In this document: one piece after another, positions 53,772-58,782 of the stretch
Position numbering within the stretch: the first letter of the stretch is position 1
Layout of the letters: each line of letters begins with the position of its first letter
Translations under genes and position numbers: made by a program
The notes under the pieces: generated by a model
Databases searched by the model: none
What the model saw: the letters and a program-made list of their open reading frames with translations, nothing else
What the model was told of the DNA's origin: nothing
NCBI RefSeq assembly: GCF_001179985.1
Contig: NZ_CVSI01000016.1
Span: forward strand, 1-58,782
Reading direction: 5' to 3'
Origin: Candidatus Pelagibacter communis
GTDB taxonomy: Bacteria; Pseudomonadota; Alphaproteobacteria; Pelagibacterales; Pelagibacteraceae
DNA length: 58,782 bases

Positions 53772-54580
53772 AATTTTACATCTATAATTGTTGAAGGATC
53801 TAACTTAATCCCAAACCAATTTAGCCTAATGTCTAAATGAGGTCCAGTTGATCTTCCACTAGAACCTACAGTGCCGATTATATCACCTTGTTTTACAATA
53901 TCACCTTCTTCTACAAATATTTTATCCATGTGCATATATAATGTAGAAATTCCATGTCCGTGATCAAAAATAAGCGTTGCTCCAGTGTAATATAAATCAT
54001 TCTCAGCAAGTGTTACTACTCCATTAGCCATTGCTTTTATTGGAGTTCCAAGCTTACCAGCAAAATCTATTCCATAGTGGGGGGACCTGGGCTTACCGTT
54101 AAGAATCCTTTGACTTCCATATATTCCTGTTATTATTGCATCATCTAAAGGAGCAATAAATTTATTTTTAAAAAATTTTAAATTTGAATTTATTTCTCTG
54201 GCTCTAACAATTAATTTATTTTCTTTTTTAATTCTTGCATAAACTTCTTTAGGAGGTGTGACTTTCTTAGGCTCAAGACCATCAATTCTTTGAATTTTGT
54301 ATTCTCTTTTAATTACTTTTTTAACTATTTTAGTCTTATTACCATTTAATGTTTTGACGATCACCACATCATTTTTTCTATCTCTATCAAGTCCAAAAAC
54401 AAAATCACCATCTTCAGTAACTTTTATTTCTTTATCATCAATTTTGATTTTGGCTCCAGGATCTGTTTTTCCTAAAATAAAGTGACCTTGAATAAATTTA
54501 CCATTGAATTCAATTGATTTTGCTTCAAATGAAAAAATGAAAATAAATAATAAAATATATTTTATTATTTTGCTGTCCAT
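53768..54580 (-). CDS. M23 family metallopeptidase, exported
   Basis: 270 aa with signal peptide (about 1-20, IIKYILLFIFIFSFEA). An N-terminal beta-rich domain (20-100) is followed by the LytM/M23 domain: SPHYGIDFAGKLGTPI (His and Asp zinc ligands), HGHGISTLYMHM and TGPHLDIRLNW (HxD-type). A periplasmic peptidoglycan endopeptidase or an activator. 16 nt overlap with the SDR gene. Confidence 0.88.
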   Translation of the reverse strand: MDSKIIKYILLFIFIFSFEAKSIEFNGKFIQGHFILGKTDPGAKIKIDDKEIKVTEDGDFVFGLDRDRKNDVVIVKTLNGNKTKIVKKVIKREYKIQRIDGLEPKKVTPPKEVYARIKKENKLIVRAREINSNLKFFKNKFIAPLDDAIITGIYGSQRILNGKPRSPHYGIDFAGKLGTPIKAMANGVVTLAENDLYYTGATLIFDHGHGISTLYMHMDKIFVEEGDIVKQGDIIGTVGSSGRSTGPHLDIRLNWFGIKLDPSTIIDVKL

Positions 54581-55332
54581 CCACCATCTACCAATAAAGA
54601 TGTGCCAGTAATCATCGATGCTTGATCTGAAGCTAAAAAAACAACAGCACTTGCAATATCTGACAGTTCTGCAAATTTTCCTAGTGGAATATTACCAAGA
54701 ACTTCTTTCATAAATTTTTTGTCTTTTAAAAATTTTTTAGTCATTGGAGTTACAACAAAAGTTGGGCATATAGTATTTACTCTTATATTGTATTTGGCTA
54801 AATCTATTGACATTCCTTTAGTTAATCCTTCTAAACCAAATTTATTCATATTATAAACACTTCTAATTGGTCCACCCACATGCCCCATTTGTGAAGACAT
54901 ATTAATTATAACTCCTCCAGCTTTTTTTCTTGTTTTTAGTTCAATCATCTTTAATGCGCTTAGCTGAGCTATATTAAATGAAGCTATAGTGTTAACTTTT
55001 ACCAAATATTCCATGTTACTTTTTTTAACTTTGGTAAAATGTTCTGGAATATTTGTTCCCGCATTATTGACAACAACATCTATTCTTTTTTGAGAATTAA
55101 TAACCTTTTTAATTTGCTCATATTTTGTAACATCACATACAAAATATTTACATTTTACTCTAAATTTTTTTATAATTTTTGAGACTTCTTTTAAATCTTT
55201 TTCAGTCCTACTAATTATTATTAGATTTGTTCCAGCTTCAGCTAAAGCAATTGCACAGGCTCTCCCCAAACCTTTGCCAGCACCCGTAACAAGAGCTGTT
55301 TTATTTTTTAAGTTATATTTTTTTAAATACAT
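54565..55332 (-). CDS. SDR family oxidoreductase
   Basis: 255 aa from the ATG at 55332. TGAGKGLGRACAIALAEAG (cofactor loop), VVNNAGTN, INMSSQM (catalytic Ser) and YNMNK (Tyr and Lys). Classical short-chain dehydrogenase; NAD(P)H-dependent, substrate unknown; gluconate 5-dehydrogenase-like members look similar. Overlaps the terC stop by one base (TGATG). Confidence 0.88.
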   Translation of the reverse strand: MYLKKYNLKNKTALVTGAGKGLGRACAIALAEAGTNLIIISRTEKDLKEVSKIIKKFRVKCKYFVCDVTKYEQIKKVINSQKRIDVVVNNAGTNIPEHFTKVKKSNMEYLVKVNTIASFNIAQLSALKMIELKTRKKAGGVIINMSSQMGHVGGPIRSVYNMNKFGLEGLTKGMSIDLAKYNIRVNTICPTFVVTPMTKKFLKDKKFMKEVLGNIPLGKFAELSDIASAVVFLASDQASMITGTSLLVDGGWTAK

Positions 55333-55913
55333 CAAATAATTAAAATTTTTAAGTCAGTATAAATCAAATCTATTGCTACTACCAGTATTGCTAACAAACC
55401 AACCCAACCAATCCATTTATACTTTTTTATCCACCCAGATATTAAAGTAGCAGCAGTTGCCATTAAAACTATTGATAAGACTAAACCAAAAACCAAAAGT
55501 CCGTAGTGATCTTTTGCTGCCCCAGCTACACCGAGCACATTATCTAAACTCATTGTAAAATCTGCAATTAACACAGTTGATATAGCTTTTATAAAACTAG
55601 ATTTATCTATTTTTATGTTACTATTTCTTTCACTATTAGAATTTTTTAAAATATCTTTATAAAGTTTATAGCAAATATATAATAACGCTAAACCACCAAT
55701 TAATCTTAGACCGGGTATTTGTAATAAGTATGCAGTTAAAAGAGTTAGTATTATTCTTAATACTACAGCTCCTCCAATTCCCCAAAAAATGATTTTTTTT
55801 CTCTCCGCGGCTGGAAATTGAGATGCAACCATACCAATTATTATTGCATTATCACCCGCTAAAACTAAATCGATAAAAACTATTTGTGTGAAAATTATTA
55901 TTTCTTCATTCAT
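55332..55913 (-). CDS. TerC family membrane protein (YjbE type)
   Basis: 193 aa, about six membrane helices. IDLVLAGDNAIIIGMVA and DFTMSLDNVLGVAGAAKDHY carry the paired Asp-Asn motifs of TerC/YjbE, some of which export manganese or other metals. ATGA overlaps on both sides place it inside the GMC-terC-SDR-M23-mhpD operon. Confidence 0.88.
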   Translation of the reverse strand: MNEEIIIFTQIVFIDLVLAGDNAIIIGMVASQFPAAERKKIIFWGIGGAVVLRIILTLLTAYLLQIPGLRLIGGLALLYICYKLYKDILKNSNSERNSNIKIDKSSFIKAISTVLIADFTMSLDNVLGVAGAAKDHYGLLVFGLVLSIVLMATAATLISGWIKKYKWIGWVGLLAILVVAIDLIYTDLKILII

Positions 55914-57529
55914 TGCAGATTGTCTTCTAATATCATGTCAGATGCTTTCTCAGCAATCATTATAGTTGGTGCATTTGTATTTCCTGATGTAATATTGGGC
56001 ATAATTGATGCATCAACTACTCTTAAATTTTCAACTCCATGAACTCTAAGTCTATCGTTTACAACTGAATTCTCATCTTGACCCATTTTGCAAGTGCCAA
56101 CAGGATGAAAAATTGTTTGCGCATAATCACTACCGGCTTTAACTAGCTCCTCATCATCTTTAATATGAGCACCAGGACGGTATTCCTCTGGTTCATATTT
56201 TTTAAATGTTTCAGTATCTAACATTATTTTTCTTACAAGCTTTAATCCTTGTGCAGCAACATACCTATCATCATCAGTTGACAAATAATTCATCTTAATC
56301 TTTGGATTATCTTTAATACTTTTACTTACAATATTAATTTCTCCTCTACTTGTTGGTCTAATATTAGCAACTGTGGGAGTAATTCCATCAAAATCATGAA
56401 GTTTAGTTGCTCCTAAAATATCTGTACTAATGGGCTGTACATGGAATTGTAGATTTGGGGTTTCTCTAGAACTATCACTTTTAGCAAAACCACATACCTG
56501 ACTTGCTCCCATAGTCATTGGTCCACTTTGATTAAAGATATATTCTAATCCAATTAAAAATTTTCCAAAAAGACTATTAATTTTTTTATTTAATGATTTT
56601 AAATTTTTAACTTTATATACTGGTCTAAACATTAAGTGGTCTTGTAAATTTTTACCAACTCCTTTAAGATTTTTTATTAAATCTATCCCAATTTTACTTA
56701 ATTTATCACCATCGCCAATTCCAGAGACTTGTAAAATATGTGGCGATCCAATTGAGCCCGCACATAGTATAACCTCCTTATTAGCAGAACTTTTACTCAA
56801 ATTTTCTCCAAGAAAGTATTCAATACCTGAGGCTTTTTTACCTTCAAAATTAATTTTTTGAACATGAGCATTAGTTAATATTTTCAAATTCGTTCTTTTT
56901 TTTGCAGGATTTAAGTAACCTTTTGCTGCGCTATATCTTAATTTCAAACCCAATTTGTTAAAAGATGTGGTAAATTGAAAAAAACCGACACCAAAATTAT
57001 TCCCTGTATTAAAATCATTTACTTTAGGAATACCTGTTTCTTCTGCTGCATTTATAAATTCATCAAGCATTTTTAATTTAATTTTTTTATTTGCAACCAT
57101 GATTGGACCTTCATCACTATGAAATTTGCCTTTGCCTAACTCATTGTTTTCTGATTTTATAAAGTACGGTAATACATCATCCCATCCCCAACCTTTGTTA
57201 CCTTGCTGACGCCAATTATCGTAATCATTACTTTGACCCCTTATCCACAACAAGCCATTTATTGATGAACTGCCTCCTAATGTTTTCCCCCTAGGATATC
57301 TTATTGACCTGTTATTCATCGTCTCATCTTTTTCTGTACGAAAACACCAATCTACTTTTGGATTATGCATTGTCTTATAATAACCAACGGGTATATGTAT
57401 CCATGGATAATTATCTTTTCCACCAGCCTCTAACAGTAAAACTTTATTTTTAGGATTTTCTGATAATCGATTAGCTAAAACACAACCAGCTGAGCCTGCT
57501 CCAATAATAATGTAATCAAAATTTTCCAT
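55910..57529 (-). CDS. GMC oxidoreductase, choline dehydrogenase-like
   Basis: 539 aa from the ATG at 57529 (a GTG at 57535 is in frame). FDYIIIGAGSAGCVLANRLS (FAD motif), RYPRGKTLGGSSSINGLLW and HPVGTCKMGQDENSVV with the active His, and NTNAPTIMIAEKASDMI at the end. The family includes BetA choline dehydrogenase and other alcohol dehydrogenases; length and motifs fit BetA, but betB and betaine genes are absent, so the alcohol is uncertain. Confidence 0.85.
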   Translation of the reverse strand: MENFDYIIIGAGSAGCVLANRLSENPKNKVLLLEAGGKDNYPWIHIPVGYYKTMHNPKVDWCFRTEKDETMNNRSIRYPRGKTLGGSSSINGLLWIRGQSNDYDNWRQQGNKGWGWDDVLPYFIKSENNELGKGKFHSDEGPIMVANKKIKLKMLDEFINAAEETGIPKVNDFNTGNNFGVGFFQFTTSFNKLGLKLRYSAAKGYLNPAKKRTNLKILTNAHVQKINFEGKKASGIEYFLGENLSKSSANKEVILCAGSIGSPHILQVSGIGDGDKLSKIGIDLIKNLKGVGKNLQDHLMFRPVYKVKNLKSLNKKINSLFGKFLIGLEYIFNQSGPMTMGASQVCGFAKSDSSRETPNLQFHVQPISTDILGATKLHDFDGITPTVANIRPTSRGEINIVSKSIKDNPKIKMNYLSTDDDRYVAAQGLKLVRKIMLDTETFKKYEPEEYRPGAHIKDDEELVKAGSDYAQTIFHPVGTCKMGQDENSVVNDRLRVHGVENLRVVDASIMPNITSGNTNAPTIMIAEKASDMILEDNLQ

Positions 57530-57580
57530 AATCACTTTGGGTTTATTTTTATACTGAATCTCTCATTTTTACTAGGTTTA

Positions 57581-57610
57581 TTGAGATATTTGGTTCTTGT
57601 ATCGTTATAA
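57581..57610 (+). promoter_or_regulatory. possible promoter of the TRAP binding protein gene
   Basis: TTGAGA (57581-57586), 18 nt, TTATAA (57605-57610), in the 130 nt divergent spacer. A strong ribosome site AGAGGGA precedes the ATG at 57660. Nothing else seen in the spacer. Confidence 0.35.
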
Positions 57611-57659
57611 GATTTTTGTCAGAATTAGTTTTTTAAAAATAACTTAAGAGAGGGAAATT

Positions 57660-58751
57660 ATGAAAAAAATTATTTCAATCTTGTTTACCGCTTTTTTAGT
57701 TTTTGGTTTCGTATCAAACGCTAGCGCTAAAACATTGAAATGTCAGACCGTTCTTAATACTAAAGCAGATGAAGTAAAAATGCTTAAAGACTTCACGGAT
57801 ACTGTAACAGCTTTAACTGATGGATCTTTAAAATTTGAAATTTTACCAGCAGGAGCAGTTGTTGGAGTTAAAGAAACTTTAGATGCGGTTGACAAAGGTT
57901 TAATTGACTGTGGATTTGCTTGGACACACTATTGGTCAGGTGATCACCCAGCAGCTATGTTATTTGGTTCACCTGTAGCAGGAGGTGGAGTAGGTATAGA
58001 TAACTTAGCATTTCTATCATGGTTCCAATACGGTGGTGGTAAAGAACTTTACGACCAATTATGGAAAGAAATGGGAAGAGACATAAAAGGATTTATGCTT
58101 CAACCAGTTGGACCAGAGGCTTTAGGTTGGTTTCCAAAACCAATTAAAGATATGGCTGACTTTAGAAAATATAAATTCAGAACTCCTCCAGGAATTCCAG
58201 GACAAACTTACAAAGACATTGGTATAGCATCTGTTGCTATGGGTGGTGGTGATATTTTACCAGCACTTGAAGCAGGTACTATTGATGCAGCTGAGTGGTG
58301 TTGTCCAAAACCAGATTTAACGTTTGGTTTCCAAAAAGTCTTAAAACATTACTACTTACAAGGATTACACCAAGTTGTAGTTAATGCTGATTTTTACATA
58401 ACTGGAAAAACTTATAATGCAATGACAGATCACGAGAAAAAATCTCTTGAAGTTGCTGCTAATGCATCACTAGCAAAATCTTTAAGCTACAGAATTTACG
58501 AAAACGGTAAAGCTTTACAAGAGCTTACTACTAAGCATGGGGTTAAATTAGAAGATACTCCATCTGATTATTTCGTAGAATATATGGCTGCAGCAAAAGC
58601 TACTTTAAATAAAAACGCTGAGAAAAACGCATTTTTCAAAAAAGTGTATGACTCTATGAAAGAGTTTGCAGATGTTGCTGTTCCTTTCTGGAGCGGTGCC
58701 CAAATGTCAAATGCTAAGCTTGGAATGGCTCACGCAGCGACATTGAAGTAA
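57660..58751 (+). CDS. TRAP transporter periplasmic binding protein (DctP family)
   Basis: 363 aa. Signal peptide (about 1-23, ending SNASA). DctP-family features: EILPAGAVVGVKETLDAV, WFPKPIKDM, FRTPPGIPGQ (the Arg that holds the ligand carboxylate) and EAGTIDAAEWCCP. It resembles the TakP branch, which binds 2-oxo acids, so a carboxylate ligand is likely. The permease genes would be downstream, outside the window. Confidence 0.9.
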   Translation: MKKIISILFTAFLVFGFVSNASAKTLKCQTVLNTKADEVKMLKDFTDTVTALTDGSLKFEILPAGAVVGVKETLDAVDKGLIDCGFAWTHYWSGDHPAAMLFGSPVAGGGVGIDNLAFLSWFQYGGGKELYDQLWKEMGRDIKGFMLQPVGPEALGWFPKPIKDMADFRKYKFRTPPGIPGQTYKDIGIASVAMGGGDILPALEAGTIDAAEWCCPKPDLTFGFQKVLKHYYLQGLHQVVVNADFYITGKTYNAMTDHEKKSLEVAANASLAKSLSYRIYENGKALQELTTKHGVKLEDTPSDYFVEYMAAAKATLNKNAEKNAFFKKVYDSMKEFADVAVPFWSGAQMSNAKLGMAHAATLK

Positions 58752-58782
58752 AAAAGTAATAACTTTTAAATTTAATTAAGAG

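Noticed and set aside
1..58782. tRNA/rRNA genes, CRISPR arrays, insertion sequences, prophage genes
   Set aside because: No TTCGA-type T-loops with acceptor stems in the gaps, no spaced direct repeats, no transposase or integrase motifs.

Overview
The window is about 70% A+T, almost fully coding, with many 1-8 nt gene overlaps and very short spacers. Together with the gene content this points to a streamlined marine alphaproteobacterium of the SAR11 / Pelagibacterales group. The gene content behind this call is: a dimethylglycine-type dehydrogenase beside its own ETF chain, an acuI-type reductase, aprM-aprB-aprA, suyAB with xsc, a TPP-riboswitch-controlled ThiV-type transporter, a TRAP binding protein, ABA4-like and DUF3553 proteins. 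The taxonomic call is an inference from gene content; I ran no search.

Layout. 1-5193: a tandem array of at least three paralogous secreted proteins, each a repeat (propeller-like) passenger plus an autotransporter-type beta-barrel; the first is cut by the window edge. 5234-9473: small housekeeping and redox genes (nucleotidyltransferase, ECHDC3-like crotonase, CoA-binding protein, MsrA, flavodoxin-fold oxidoreductase, thioesterase, DUFs). 9520-15277: dimethylglycine dehydrogenase-like enzyme, EtfB, EtfA and ETF-ubiquinone oxidoreductase, a whole route from methylated amine to quinone. 15279-19331: hisI-oxygenase-DUF2237 (minus) divergent from folE-acuI-lysR. 19364-23396: Fur-box array and a ferric iron ABC transporter with an extra Cys-rich microprotein. 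23398-26422: ScfR/RamB-family regulator divergent from isocitrate lyase, with inverted-repeat operators and a 54-aa ORF between. 26457-29559: TPP riboswitch-thiV, rseP, HU. 29653-31021: amtB with a strong terminator.

31024-37844: mixed short operons (bcp, cutA, GT-like protein, rhodanese, DsbA-like, ABA4-like, recX, cysQ flanked by two small genes, mnmA, a membrane protein and a 27-aa basic microprotein). 37921-44710: metC, MFS, then a p-aminobenzoate-type cluster (pabB, pabA, pabC-like) interrupted by a glutamine synthetase homologue, then HIT. 44805-52981: a sulfur region (aprM, aprB, aprA, two small unknowns, TauE-type exporter, suyA-suyB, xsc) that reads as one pathway: sulfolactate and sulfoacetaldehyde are desulfonated to sulfite, which is oxidised through APS or exported. 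52995-57529: a five-gene minus-strand operon (GMC oxidoreductase, TerC, SDR, M23 peptidase, MhpD-like). 57660-58751: TRAP transporter binding protein.

Six short genes (27-59 codons) are reported at 20478, 24941, 34808, 35722, 37761 and 48367. One is a clear DUF3553 member; the others are unrecognised but well placed. I saw no tRNA, rRNA, CRISPR array, insertion sequence or prophage.
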